NCBI RefSeq assembly: GCF_000935125.1
Contig: NZ_JRKI01000012.1
Coordinates: forward strand, 19,556 to 83,555
Length of the DNA: 64,000 bases
Direction: 5' to 3'
Source of the DNA: Streptomyces natalensis ATCC 27448
Lineage (GTDB): Bacteria > Actinomycetota > Actinomycetes > Streptomycetales > Streptomycetaceae
The position numbers and the translations under genes are program-made. The notes beneath the pieces are model-generated. The model ran no database searches. It worked only from the letters and a program-made list of their open reading frames with translations, and was not told the DNA's origin. Shown in pieces: positions 55,345-63,984 of this stretch (position 1 is the stretch's first letter; every line of letters starts with the position of its first letter).

Positions 55345-56064
55345 GTGCCGAAAGTTCTTCCCGTGCTGGTGAAGTGGATCGAAAAGCAGATGGTCCACCA
55401 CTCTCACTTCGATGACAGCCCGTTCATCTCGGAATCGGCGTTCCCGTGGAGCCGTGGACTCGAAGGCAACTGGCGTGACATCAGAGCCGAACTCGACGCC
55501 CTGCTGGAGCACCGCGAAGCGCTGCCCAATTTCCAGGACATCTCCACAGACCAACGCCGCATCACCAACGACAACCAATGGAAGACCTATTTCTTCTACG
55601 GTTACGGGTTCCGGTTCGACGCCAACTGCGAGCGGTGCCCGCGGACGGCTGAACTGCTGGCCCGGATCCCCGGTCTGAAAACGGCCTTCTTCTCGATCCT
55701 CGGACCCCACAAACACGTGCCACCGCACCGCGGCCCGTACAAGGGTGTGGTCCGCTATCACCTCGCGCTGAAGATCCCGTCTCCCGAGAACGCCTGCGGT
55801 ATTCGCGTCGGCGGACAAGAGGCACATTGGAATGAGGGGACCGGGATGTTCTTCGACGACACCTACGTACATGAAGCGTGGAACGGGACCGATGAGGACC
55901 GTGCCGTGCTGTTCATGGATGTCGTACGGCCGATGGCCTTTCCGTACTCCCTGGTCAACAACTTGGTGATCCAGGGGATCGCTCGGAGCCGGTTCGTCCA
56001 GGAGGCCAAGGGAAATCAGGACGCCTGGGAGCGGCGCTTCGCTCAGTTGCTCGAACGGAAGTAG
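55345..56064 (+). CDS. Aspartyl/asparaginyl beta-hydroxylase-like oxygenase
   Basis: 239 aa. The iron(II)/2-oxoglutarate fold of the AspH family is seen in PHKHVPPHRGPYKGVVRYHL (H128), WNEGTGMFFDDTYVHEAWN (H176) and a following Arg (DEDRAVLFMDVVRP). It hydroxylates an amino-acid or lipid substrate; here it may hydroxylate the aminoacyl side chain. GTG 55345 has GGGGG 7 nt upstream; other in-frame GTGs lie 6 nt earlier. Gap to the preceding gene is 37 bp. Confidence 0.88.
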   Translation: MPKVLPVLVKWIEKQMVHHSHFDDSPFISESAFPWSRGLEGNWRDIRAELDALLEHREALPNFQDISTDQRRITNDNQWKTYFFYGYGFRFDANCERCPRTAELLARIPGLKTAFFSILGPHKHVPPHRGPYKGVVRYHLALKIPSPENACGIRVGGQEAHWNEGTGMFFDDTYVHEAWNGTDEDRAVLFMDVVRPMAFPYSLVNNLVIQGIARSRFVQEAKGNQDAWERRFAQLLERK

Positions 56065-56096
56065 CGGCCCTGCCCGGCTCAAGGAGAGGACAGTTC

Positions 56097-56669
56097 GTGG
56101 TGACACCAGGAAAGCGGGTCGCCTTACGCGCTCTGGAACCCGAGGACGCGGAGGTGCTCTATGCATGGTTCCAGGAGGAGTACTTCCGTGACATGTTCGG
56201 CTACCGCTACCCGGTGGGCCGCGCCGGCTGGCGGGACTGGATCGACAGACACGGAAAGCCCTCGTACCACGACGCGACCTTCATGCTGTGCTCGACCGAG
56301 GACGGCGTCGCCCTGGGGCTCGGTGCGCTGCGCAATCCCGGCTCCGAGGACAGGTCGGCCGAGGTCTCGCTGGCACTCGGCGACGTCAGCACCCGGGGGC
56401 TGGGACTCGGCCGCGAAGCCGCGCTGCTGATGGCCGAATTCGGCTTCCACGTCATGGGACTTCGCCGCATCTACGCCTGGGTCCTCGCGCAGAACCTGCC
56501 CGCGGCCGCCGCCTGCCAGGCGGCCGGCGCCGTCCAGGAGGGGGTCGCGCGCAAGGCCCGGCTGGTCAATGGCGTCCCGGTCGACGCAGTGCTCTACGGC
56601 GTCCTTGCCGAGGAGTTCGCCGAGCGGATGCGGGTGCTCGATCAGCAGTCGGACGCCTCCCAGGTCTGA
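56097..56669 (+). CDS. GNAT N-acetyltransferase (RimJ/RimL type)
   Basis: 190 aa. Acetyl-CoA site GLGLGREAALLMAEFGFHVM and the family entry VALRALEPEDAEVLYAWFQE with FATFMLCSTEDGVALGLGALR-like strands. In antibiotic clusters such enzymes commonly N-acetylate the product for self-resistance (as PAT/BSR-type proteins do) or tailor it. GTG 56097 has AGGAGAGG upstream. It overlaps neither neighbour: 8 bp to the MFS start. Confidence 0.87.
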   Translation: MVTPGKRVALRALEPEDAEVLYAWFQEEYFRDMFGYRYPVGRAGWRDWIDRHGKPSYHDATFMLCSTEDGVALGLGALRNPGSEDRSAEVSLALGDVSTRGLGLGREAALLMAEFGFHVMGLRRIYAWVLAQNLPAAAACQAAGAVQEGVARKARLVNGVPVDAVLYGVLAEEFAERMRVLDQQSDASQV

Positions 56670-56677
56670 CCGCCGCG

Positions 56678-57925
56678 ATGAGTGAGAACCCGGTCCCGGT
56701 GCCCGGCCCGGCCCGGGCCGGCGCCCGCCCGGGCCGGCCCCGGTTCAGCCGTGACTTCTGGCTGCTGTGGTTCGGGCAGGGAGTCTCCAGCCTGGGCTCG
56801 GCGGCCAGCGATCTGGCCTATCCCCTGCTCGTGCTGCAACTCGGCGGGACCCCGTTCAAGGCCGGCCTCGTGGGGCTGGTGAGCACGGGGTCGCGACTGC
56901 TGCTGCGCCTGGTGGCAGGACTGGTGGTCGACGTCTGCTCCAGGAAGCGCGTACTGATCTGGTGCGACGTCGGCCGGGCCGTCACGGCCGGTGGCCTTGC
57001 CGCGGCGGTCCTCACCGCAACGGCGGGCTATCCCCTCATCCTGGGTGCGGCCTTCCTCGAAGGTGCGTTCTCGGTGTTCTTCTTCTCGGCGGAACGCGCG
57101 GTGCTCCCGTACCTCGTCCCACGCGCGCGGCTGAGCGAGGCGATCGCGCACAACCAGGTCTACCTCCAGGCCGCGACGATCGCCGGCGCGCCCGTCGGCG
57201 GGTTTCTGTTCTCGCTGGGAGCCGCGGTGCCGTTCCTCGTCGACACCGGCTCCTACCTCGTGTCGCTCGCCGCCGTGCTGGGCATCACCACCCGCCTCTC
57301 CGGCGCGGAGCACCAGGTGCAGCTGGTCACGTCGGAACTGTTCCAGGGCATGCGGTGGGTCTGGCGCGACCGGCCGGGCCGGGCGAGTCTGGCTTATCTC
57401 TGCGCCATCAACGCCATCGTCGCGGCGATGCCGTTGGGGGTCATCGTCGGTCTGCGTACGGCCGGAGTCACACCGGCGGTCATCGGGATACTGCTGGCAT
57501 GCGGCGGTATCGGCGGGGTCGCCGGGGCGCTGGCCGTGCCGCAGCTGCGCGCGAAGTACCGCGACGGAGCCCTGCTGGTCGCCCTGGGGTGGCTGTGGCC
57601 CCCGATGCTCGCGGTCCTCGCCGTCAGCTCGGCACCCTGGGCCGTGGCGATCGTGATCTTTGTGCTGGCCACGACGATCGCGCCGACACAGAGCATCATC
57701 TTCGGCTATCAGACGGCGCACGCACCGGACGAGTTGCAGGGCCGCGTGCACTCGGCGGTGAACCTGCTCAGCAATGCCGTCACGCCGTTGGCGCCGGCGG
57801 CCGTGGGAGCGCTGGTGACCTGGGGCGGCTACCCCGCGACCGGTGCGGCGCTGGCCGTGGGCGCGCTCGCGATGATGGCGTGCGCCACCACATCCCGTTC
57901 CATCCGACAGTTCTCGAACCGCTGA
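56678..57925 (+). CDS. MFS efflux transporter of the nucleoside cluster
   Basis: 415 aa, twelve transmembrane segments (DFWLLWFGQGVSSLGSAASD near the start, FLEGAFSVFFFSAERAVLPY in the middle, NLLSNAVTPLAPAAVGALVT near the end). This belongs to the MFS_3/enterobactin-exporter-like drug efflux group. Start ATG 56678; a longer frame to 56288 overlaps the acetyltransferase gene and is rejected. Probably exports the nucleoside and contributes to self-resistance. Confidence 0.9.
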   Translation: MSENPVPVPGPARAGARPGRPRFSRDFWLLWFGQGVSSLGSAASDLAYPLLVLQLGGTPFKAGLVGLVSTGSRLLLRLVAGLVVDVCSRKRVLIWCDVGRAVTAGGLAAAVLTATAGYPLILGAAFLEGAFSVFFFSAERAVLPYLVPRARLSEAIAHNQVYLQAATIAGAPVGGFLFSLGAAVPFLVDTGSYLVSLAAVLGITTRLSGAEHQVQLVTSELFQGMRWVWRDRPGRASLAYLCAINAIVAAMPLGVIVGLRTAGVTPAVIGILLACGGIGGVAGALAVPQLRAKYRDGALLVALGWLWPPMLAVLAVSSAPWAVAIVIFVLATTIAPTQSIIFGYQTAHAPDELQGRVHSAVNLLSNAVTPLAPAAVGALVTWGGYPATGAALAVGALAMMACATTSRSIRQFSNR

Positions 57926-57934
57926 GGAGCACAA

Positions 57935-58930
57935 GTGTCCCACTACGACACGTTCGCACAGGCTTATACCGGAGGGCTGGAGAGCATCCTGTCCCAGGGT
58001 GCCAAGGTCCCGTCCGTGCAGGATCCGCTGTCCAAGGCCTCCGGCTTCGGCATTCAGGACAGGCCCTACCGCGAGCTGCTCGCACACACCTTACGCATCG
58101 GCTCACCACGGTCCTGCCTGGCCTTCACGCCCCTGCTGCCGGTCCATCTCCCCTACTGCTTCGGCCTGGCGGCATGGTCGCTGGACGGCAGGGACGATGT
58201 CGGCACACCCGCCTACTACCGCCGCGGCGCCTACGAATACTCCGACGACCAGCACACGCTGAGCGGGGCGTTCGGCCGACGGCTGCACGCCGCGGCGGAG
58301 GGAGACCAGCTGGCAGCGATCATTGAGCGGATCCGGCGTGACCCGGCACATCGCAGGACGTTCGCAGTCATCCTCAATCCCGCGGACCACTTCACACAGT
58401 CCCGCGAGCACCCCTGCGCCGCCGGCGTCCAGCTCTTCCTGCGAGACGGCGCGCTCACCTGGATCACCGTGATGCGGGCGCAGCAGGCCCTGACCGTGCT
58501 TCCCTACGACGCCTTCTTGTTCATGGTGATGCACCAGGTTGCCGCCGCCCTGCTGGATGCCGCCTGCGGTCCCTACATCCACCAGTCCGGCACCTTCCAT
58601 GTCTACGAGAACGAGATCGAGTTGGCCGGCAAACTGATCTCACAACAGGTGACACCGGTGGAGCTGCCCGCCCTGCCCGGCGGCCCGGACGACGTGCGCG
58701 CCGCCGTACGGGAACTTGTGGACCTCGAACGGGGACTGCGTACGGCGGTCGAAGCGGGTGACAGCGCGGCCGTGGACCGCTTCGCCGCCACGAAAGCGTC
58801 CTTCGGCTTCACCGAGGTCGCCAGGGCCTGCCTCACCACCTTCGCCTACCGCAAACTCGGCGATGCCGGGACCGTCGTCCACAGCCCCGCGGTCACTCCT
58901 GAGGTCGCCCGTCTCATCGCGGCGATCTGA
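57935..58930 (+). CDS. Thymidylate-synthase-fold (hydroxymethyl)CMP synthase, MilA-like
   Basis: 331 aa. The catalytic Cys161 is in REHPCAAGVQLFLRDGALTW, with ITVMRAQQALTVLPYDAFLF and MVMHQVAAALLDAACG, then HQSGTFHVYENEIELA, the ThyA/dCMP-hydroxymethylase core. CMP-specific hydroxymethylases such as MilA of mildiomycin share this pattern; substrate (CMP, dCMP or dUMP) cannot be read directly. It likely makes 5-hydroxymethyl-CMP with methylene-tetrahydrofolate. GTG 57935 has GAGGAG upstream. The N-glycosidase gene 54750 in the same operon would use its product. Confidence 0.82.
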   Translation: MSHYDTFAQAYTGGLESILSQGAKVPSVQDPLSKASGFGIQDRPYRELLAHTLRIGSPRSCLAFTPLLPVHLPYCFGLAAWSLDGRDDVGTPAYYRRGAYEYSDDQHTLSGAFGRRLHAAAEGDQLAAIIERIRRDPAHRRTFAVILNPADHFTQSREHPCAAGVQLFLRDGALTWITVMRAQQALTVLPYDAFLFMVMHQVAAALLDAACGPYIHQSGTFHVYENEIELAGKLISQQVTPVELPALPGGPDDVRAAVRELVDLERGLRTAVEAGDSAAVDRFAATKASFGFTEVARACLTTFAYRKLGDAGTVVHSPAVTPEVARLIAAI

Positions 58931-58956
58931 CCCGCGGACGGAGAGGAGGAGAGCGA

Positions 58957-59127
58957 GTGGCCGGTCACCAGGGTCTCCCGCCGCGCGGCTTCGTCACCGG
59001 TTCCGGCCGCTGCGGTACGACATCTCTCGCCGCGGCCCTCGACCGCACGGCCGTCTCCCGCGCGGGCACCCGCGTCCGCGAGTTGGAAGGAGACGGTGCG
59101 CAACGACTGGCCGAAGGGCACGGTTGA
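58957..59127 (+). pseudogene. Truncated sulfotransferase/P-loop transferase at cluster edge
   Basis: GTG 58957 is preceded by GGAGGAG and 56 codons follow: GLPPRGFVTGSGRCGTTSLA, the PAPS-binding loop of sulfotransferases, then about 30 residues before TGA. It begins 26 bp after the MilA-like gene. An IS1380 remnant begins at the break, so a full-length gene was cut off. A sulfotransferase or kinase step may once have belonged to this cluster. Confidence 0.68.
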
Positions 59128-59331
59128 TCGTCCGCAAGGAACGCCGGCATCCTGGCGCCCAGTTGAGCTTCACCGACGCCGACGGGATGCGGCTGACGTG
59201 CTTCGCCACCAACAGCAAGGACACCTCGATCGCCGCGCTGGAGCTACTGCACCGCCGGCGCGCCCGGGCCGAGGGCCGCATCCGAGCCGCCCTCACCACC
59301 AGCCTGCGCAACCTGCCTCATAGCTCGGCCT
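59121..59331 (+). pseudogene. IS1380-family transposase fragment
   Basis: RLIVRKERRHPGAQLSFTDA, DGMRLTCFATN and LELLHRRRARAEGRIRAALT then SLRNLP match the central part of IS1380 transposases. No ends, start or remainder is present. It marks the right breakpoint of the nucleoside cluster. The 225 bp up to the next gene hold nothing recognisable. Confidence 0.8.
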
Positions 59332-59556
59332 CTGTCCGACCCAAGAACAGGAAGCAGGAATGTCCGAGCGCGACGTGAACCACCCCTTCGCTGTCGCCAG
59401 CTATGACACTTAGGACTCCTGACAAAAGTGGTGGGCTCGACCTGGTCAGCAGTAGGTGCCGTGCACGAGGCCACCGGGTAGTGGGACGCGGTCAGCCGCG
59501 CAATCGCACGCGATAAACCCGGCGACATCGACGGTCATCCCGGGATACTGGACGCC

Positions 59557-60303
59557 ATGGATGAGGTCAAGGTCGTCGTCGCCCATTCCGAGCGCGCGAC
59601 CCTGCGCGTCGGCGACATGTTCCTGAAGGTGGACGCCGATCAGGCGCGCATCGCCGTCGAGGTCGAGGCGATGGCCCTGGCGCCGGTCCCGACCCCGGAG
59701 GTCCTGTGGCGCAAGCCGCCCGTGCTCGCGATCGCCGCGGTCCCGGGGACGGCGCTCGGCCGCCTCGGCGAGCCGTCGACCGCATCGTCGGCGGCGTGGG
59801 CCGCGGCGGGTGCCGCCATCCGGAAGTTGCACGACGCGCCGTTGCCGCCCTGGCCCGGCCGGGGCGGCCGGGGCCTCGACGAGTTGGCGGCGGATCTCGA
59901 CGGCGAGTGCGAGCGGCTCGTGACGAACGGCGTCCTGCCCGCCGACCTGGTCACCCGCAACCGCCAGGTCGCCGAGGCCGCGCTCCGGCCGTGGACTCCG
60001 GTGTTCACACACGGCGACCTGCAGATCACTCACGTGTTCGTCGACGGCGACGAAATCACGGGCATCATCGACTGGTCCGAGGCGAGCCAGGGTGACGCCC
60101 TGTTCGACCTCGCCATCTTGACGCTCGGACACGAGGAGCGCCTCGGCGACGTCGTCGCCGGCTATGGCACCGACGTCGACCTCGAAGTGATCCGCGCGTG
60201 GTGGTCGTTGCGAAGCCTGCTGGCGGTTCGCTGGCTGGTCGAGCACGGCTTCGACCCGTTCGCGCCGGGCTGTGAGGTCGACGTGCTGAGATCCCGGATG
60301 TGA
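59557..60303 (+). CDS. Aminoglycoside-phosphotransferase-family kinase
   Basis: 248 aa. Kinase-like APH fold: catalytic loop FTHGDLQITHVFVDGDEITG and metal-binding GIIDWSEA, with N-lobe VGDMFLKVD. It would phosphorylate an aminoglycoside or another hydroxylated small molecule. It is outside the IS debris that bounds the nucleoside cluster, so cooperation is uncertain. Start ATG 59557 follows a CATGG-type start without a strong SD. Confidence 0.88.
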   Translation: MDEVKVVVAHSERATLRVGDMFLKVDADQARIAVEVEAMALAPVPTPEVLWRKPPVLAIAAVPGTALGRLGEPSTASSAAWAAAGAAIRKLHDAPLPPWPGRGGRGLDELAADLDGECERLVTNGVLPADLVTRNRQVAEAALRPWTPVFTHGDLQITHVFVDGDEITGIIDWSEASQGDALFDLAILTLGHEERLGDVVAGYGTDVDLEVIRAWWSLRSLLAVRWLVEHGFDPFAPGCEVDVLRSRM

Positions 60304-60629
60304 GGCTGCGCGGGCCCCACTGCTACGAGCGCGTACTGACCGCATCGATCAGGCCATCTCCCGGTGTGGCTGACAGTTCTGCGCCGTGAACGAGGTCTCG
60401 CTCCGGACGGAGGAGTTGCTGTTCCTGTCGGCTCCAGAGATTGCGGTGATCAACAGAGCCAGCCTCCCAACAATCGCACTCTCAAAAATGAGTTGTCCGG
60501 ACAGCCGAGATCTCCTCAAGATCTTCCTATGACCACGACTATCGTCTTCCTGCCTCTGGCATCCACCGGCCGATCGGTGCGCGTCCAGCAGCAGCTGGGC
60601 CGACTGCGAAGGCCGACGCTCGCGCACTC
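60304..60629. other. Intergenic, no supported gene
   Basis: 326 bp with lower GC and an AT-rich stretch around 60420-60540, probably the promoter of the LysE-type gene. No conserved frame. Confidence 0.45.
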
Positions 60630-61262
60630 GTGATCGCCGCCCTGGTCGCGGGGCTCCTCGCCGGCTACGGCATCGCCGTGCCCGTGGGAGCGGTGGGGAC
60701 GTACCTGGTAGCTCTGACAGCCCGAACCTCTCTGAAGGTTGGCGCTTGTGCCGCACTGGGTGTCGCAACCGCCGACGGCCTCTATGCGCTGATCGCCGTG
60801 CTCGGAGGCTCCGCGATCATCCCTGCAATCGAACCGATCATGGTTCCCCTGCGATGGGTCTCGGCCTTGGTGCTCATCGCGCTGGCGGCCCGCAGCGGCG
60901 TCACGTCGATCAGCCAGTACCGCACCCGGCAGGCGACACCTCAGACCGACGAGGTCCCCCTCAAGCCCGTACGGGCCTATATGAGACTGCTGGGGATCAC
61001 GATGACGAATCCTATGACCGTGATCTACTTTGCGGCGCTCGTGCTCGGCAGTCAGACCACAGCGGCTCCAGGCCACCTCGAACAGGCCCTGTTCGTCTTC
61101 GCGGCCTTCGCAGCATCCGCCAGCTGGCAGCTGCTTCTCGCTGGCGGCGGAGCACTGCTCGGCCGAACTTTGGCCAGCAGCCGCGGGCGGCTCGTCACCG
61201 CGATAGCCTCCAGCGCCCTGATCACCACACTCGCCGCTCATCTGCTCATCTCAGCGCCATGA
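60630..61262 (+). CDS. LysE/RhtB-family amino-acid exporter
   Basis: 210 aa with six hydrophobic segments. The N-terminal motif GYGIAVPVGAVGTYLVALTA and the second repeat MRLLGITMTNPMTVIYFAAL (LNP-type family signature) are typical of LysE exporters. It probably exports amino acids or amine metabolites. Start GTG 60630. Confidence 0.88.
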   Translation: MIAALVAGLLAGYGIAVPVGAVGTYLVALTARTSLKVGACAALGVATADGLYALIAVLGGSAIIPAIEPIMVPLRWVSALVLIALAARSGVTSISQYRTRQATPQTDEVPLKPVRAYMRLLGITMTNPMTVIYFAALVLGSQTTAAPGHLEQALFVFAAFAASASWQLLLAGGGALLGRTLASSRGRLVTAIASSALITTLAAHLLISAP

Positions 61263-61390
61263 CCAGGTCCGGCTGTGGAGCGATCACTCAACGTGCACGC
61301 CTCACAAGAGTTGAGCCAGAACCTGAGTTTGGGAGGCATCGGGTCTCATGCCAGGACAGCATCGGGATGCTCTTGGTGAAAGGTGCTGGT

Positions 61391-61640
61391 CATGCCGCGG
61401 ATGTCGAACGTCGAGCTGTACGCGGCGATCCGGCGTGACCATCGCGGCGGCATTCCATACGGGAGCTTGAGTGCAAGCGCGGCGTGACGTGGCGGACGGT
61501 GCGGGAGGCGTCACGCCGCAGGCCCCGGCCAGGCGGCCGGGACCTGCTCCCCTTCAAGGCCAAGCCCAGCGCCCACCACGGTCCTGCCGGGACCGGGGCC
61601 GCTCTCGCGCCCACTGATGCCGATGCCTGTCAGCGTGGGC
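61391..61640 (+). pseudogene. IS21 IstA N-terminal fragment
   Basis: SNVELYAAIRRDHRGGIPYG, then, in another frame, CKRGVTWRTVREASRRRP, correspond to the HTH at the start of IS21 transposases (VELYAAIRRDHRAG). The frame is broken at about 61470 and the rest is absent. Confidence 0.7.
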
Positions 61641-61708
61641 GGCAGATTGACTCGGCCGCTGGGCCTTCCCTCGCGCTACCCGGACATGTGCGGGTGTCGC
61701 ACAGCTCT

Positions 61709-62146
61709 TCAGGCGGCTTGGGTGAGTTCGGCGCGGCCGAACAAGAGCGCGTAGCCGGAGGGGAGCTGGTGCAGGATGCGGGTGAGCAGTTCGGGGCCGG
61801 CCAGGGCTGCGACGGTGGCCAGGACGGAGCCGGTGTCCCAGCGGGTGACGGCCACGGTGGTGCCGGTCCGGGCCGCAAGGTCTTTGACGAACGCCCAGCC
61901 CGTCAGGGGCTCGGTGTCGGGGATCTGTTCGGTCAGGAGGCGTGCGGCTTCCAGGGGCAGGCGGGCGGCCAGTTCGACGCGTTCATCGCCCGTCAGCTGG
62001 CGTCCAAGTCCCGAAAGGACCAGGCGGACGGCTTCCTCGGCCCGTTCCCGGGTGGGGTAGGCGCCGTCGTAACGGACCTTCTCCAGCATCTGGTCGAACG
62101 TCATCTGGGGCAGGTGCTGGAGCGGTGCGGGCCGGTCGGGCATCAC
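61709..62146 (-). CDS. DUF2267-family protein
   Basis: 145 aa from GTG 62146. It matches DUF2267 by TFDQMLEKVRYDGAYPTRER, LVLSGLGRQLTGDERVELAA, LPLEAARLLTEQIPDTEPLT and LHQLPSGYALLFGRAEL. The protein is helical; the family accompanies stress proteins and heat-shock genes in Streptomyces. A paralogue lies immediately upstream. Biochemical function unknown. Confidence 0.85.
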   Translation of the reverse strand: MMPDRPAPLQHLPQMTFDQMLEKVRYDGAYPTRERAEEAVRLVLSGLGRQLTGDERVELAARLPLEAARLLTEQIPDTEPLTGWAFVKDLAARTGTTVAVTRWDTGSVLATVAALAGPELLTRILHQLPSGYALLFGRAELTQAA

Positions 62147-62223
62147 TGCGGTGGTTGCCTTTCTGCCGTCGAGGTCGTGTGCCGGTGCCCGGCGGGGTGT
62201 GCGGACACCAGGTGTGTGGGTGC

Positions 62224-62619
62224 TCAGGTGGGCTGGGGGCGGCCGAAGAGCAAGTCGTAGCCCGTGGGGAGCTGGAGCAGGATCTGCTGGAGCAGGGCGT
62301 CGCCGACAGCGTCGGCGACCGTGCTCAGGACGGCGCTGACGTCCCAGGCCGCGGTCCGCTCAGTGGCTCCCTCGATCCAGGCCGCCGTCGCCCGCACGAA
62401 CCGCTCCGGTGGCAGCGGCTCGGCGCTCTGCAGCGGGTTGAGCAGGATCAGGGCGAAGTCTTCCGGCAGGCGCGCCGCCAGCTGGGCACGTACCTCGCCG
62501 ACCAGGTGCGCGCCCAGCAGGGCGAGCACCACACGGGCCGCCCGTTCTGCTTCCTGCCGGCTCCCGTACTCGCCGCGTTCCTTCACATGGTCGAGGAACG
62601 CTTCCCATCGCAGGGTCAC
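62224..62619 (-). CDS. DUF2267-family protein, paralogue
   Basis: 131 aa from GTG 62619 (MTLRWEAFLDHVKERGEYGS), the start that aligns with the family; GTG 62631 would add four residues. Other matches: VVLALLGAHLVGEVRAQLAA, LPEDFALILLNPLQ and LLQLPTGYDLLFGR. It is 77 bp upstream of its paralogue and 95 bp from the hsp18 stop, on the same strand. Confidence 0.85.
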   Translation of the reverse strand: MTLRWEAFLDHVKERGEYGSRQEAERAARVVLALLGAHLVGEVRAQLAARLPEDFALILLNPLQSAEPLPPERFVRATAAWIEGATERTAAWDVSAVLSTVADAVGDALLQQILLQLPTGYDLLFGRPQPT

Positions 62620-62714
62620 GTCGACCGCCACCCTTCTTCAGTACCGGTGCGGAGGACGGGTGAGCGGGAGATCAGGTGCCCGTCCTCCGCCACTGACCGG
62701 CCCGGTTTCCCGGC

Positions 62715-63146
62715 TCAGCCGGAGATCTCCCTGCGGGAGGATTCCCCACCAACGGCGATCTTGCGGGGCTTGGCGCGCTCGGCGATCGGGATGCGCAAGG
62801 TGAGCACCCCGGCGTCGTAGTCGGCCTTGATGTGCTCGGTGTCCAGCGTGTCGGCCAGCACGATCTGGCGGGAGAAAACGCCCAGCGGCCGCTCCGACAG
62901 TTCCATCTGTACGTCGTCGGCCTTTGTCACGGGCCGGCGCTCGGCCCTGACGGTCAACATGTTCCGCTCGACGTCGATGTCGATCGCCTCCGCGCTGACG
63001 CCGGGGAGGTCGAAGGCCACCACGTATTCGTCACCCTCGCGGTAGGCGTCCATCGCCATCGCGGACGGCCGCGACCAGGTGCCCGGGCTCATCAGCTGCT
63101 GAGTCAGCCGGTCGAGTTCACGGAAGGGGTCAGTGCGCATCAACAT
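62715..63146 (-). CDS. hsp18: Small heat-shock protein Hsp20/Hsp18
   Basis: 143 aa. Alpha-crystallin domain from about residue 35 to 125: [53 protein letters not shown] and [20 protein letters not shown] (IxI-like tail). ATP-independent chaperone. ATG 63146 has GGAGG 9 nt upstream. A divergent regulator gene and a 19-bp palindrome lie upstream. Confidence 0.94.
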   Translation of the reverse strand: MLMRTDPFRELDRLTQQLMSPGTWSRPSAMAMDAYREGDEYVVAFDLPGVSAEAIDIDVERNMLTVRAERRPVTKADDVQMELSERPLGVFSRQIVLADTLDTEHIKADYDAGVLTLRIPIAERAKPRKIAVGGESSRREISG

Positions 63147-63211
63147 CGCGAAACACCTCCAGAAGGTTCGGGCAGTAGCTGCCAATGCGCCTCACTGAAA
63201 CTGTTGTAACA

Positions 63212-63230
63212 TGTCATCCAATGGATGACA
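63212..63230. promoter_or_regulatory. Perfect palindromic operator between hsp18 and its regulator
   Basis: TGTCATCCAATGGATGACA: two 9-bp arms around a central A. It sits 66 bp upstream of hsp18 and 45 bp upstream of the regulator start, covering the likely divergent promoters. Confidence 0.8.
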
Positions 63231-63274
63231 AACATGGCGTCGTCGAAACGATGACAATCTTGAAGGAGGCGCCC

Positions 63275-63934
63275 ATGGCAGCAGCCGACCAGCCCGCCTC
63301 TTCCAGCACCGATGCCCAGAGCCCGGCTTCGTTCCTCGCTGCCGCGGCGGCACTGGAAACCATCAACAGCGCCCTGCGCGCCGCCCAGCACGAGGCCCCC
63401 GGCACCCCCGGCGGCGAGGGCGCCGGCCCGGAGCAGGCGCTGGCCTCCCTCCTGCTGCTGCGACAGGTGCGCGAGCAGCTCGCCGGATGGGAAACCGACC
63501 TGATCGAAACAGCCCGCCACGCAGGCGCCAGCTGGGCCGACCTCGCCCACCCCCTCGGCGTCGCCAGCCGCCAGGCCGCCGAACGGCGCTACCTGCGCAA
63601 CCGGCCCGGCCCCGCCGGAACCACCGGCGAACAACGCGTCCAGGCCACCCGCGAACGCCGCGCCGCCGACCGCACCATCGCCACCTGGGCCCGCCACAAC
63701 GCCGCCGACCTGCGCCGCATCGCCGGCCAGATCACCGCCCTCACCGACCTCCCCACCGCCGCCCACCTCCCGCTCAGCCAACTCGATGCGGCTCTCGCCC
63801 AGGACGACCCCGCCGCCCTTGTCCGCCCCCTGAACACCACCCGCCCCCACCTGACCGCCGCCCACCCCGACATCGCCGCCCGACTCGACAGCCTCACCAA
63901 CTCCGCCACGGCCGCAGCCACTGCCCCCGACTGA
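63275..63934 (+). CDS. HSP18 transcriptional regulator-type protein
   Basis: 219 aa from ATG 63275 (SD GAAGGAGG, spacing 5); ATG 63221 is a longer alternative that would overlap the operator. The protein is rich in Ala and helix-forming, with TNT-like core AALETINSALRAAQ, LETARHAGASWADLAHPLGV, SRQAAERRYLRNRPG, an HTH-like segment with the sequence order used by Streptomyces proteins annotated as HSP18 regulators. It probably represses hsp18. Confidence 0.72.
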   Translation: MAAADQPASSSTDAQSPASFLAAAAALETINSALRAAQHEAPGTPGGEGAGPEQALASLLLLRQVREQLAGWETDLIETARHAGASWADLAHPLGVASRQAAERRYLRNRPGPAGTTGEQRVQATRERRAADRTIATWARHNAADLRRIAGQITALTDLPTAAHLPLSQLDAALAQDDPAALVRPLNTTRPHLTAAHPDIAARLDSLTNSATAAATAPD

Positions 63935-63984
63935 CCGATGCACAGCGCCGCATGACGGCGCTCAAGGGCGAGCAGCAGGAGTTG

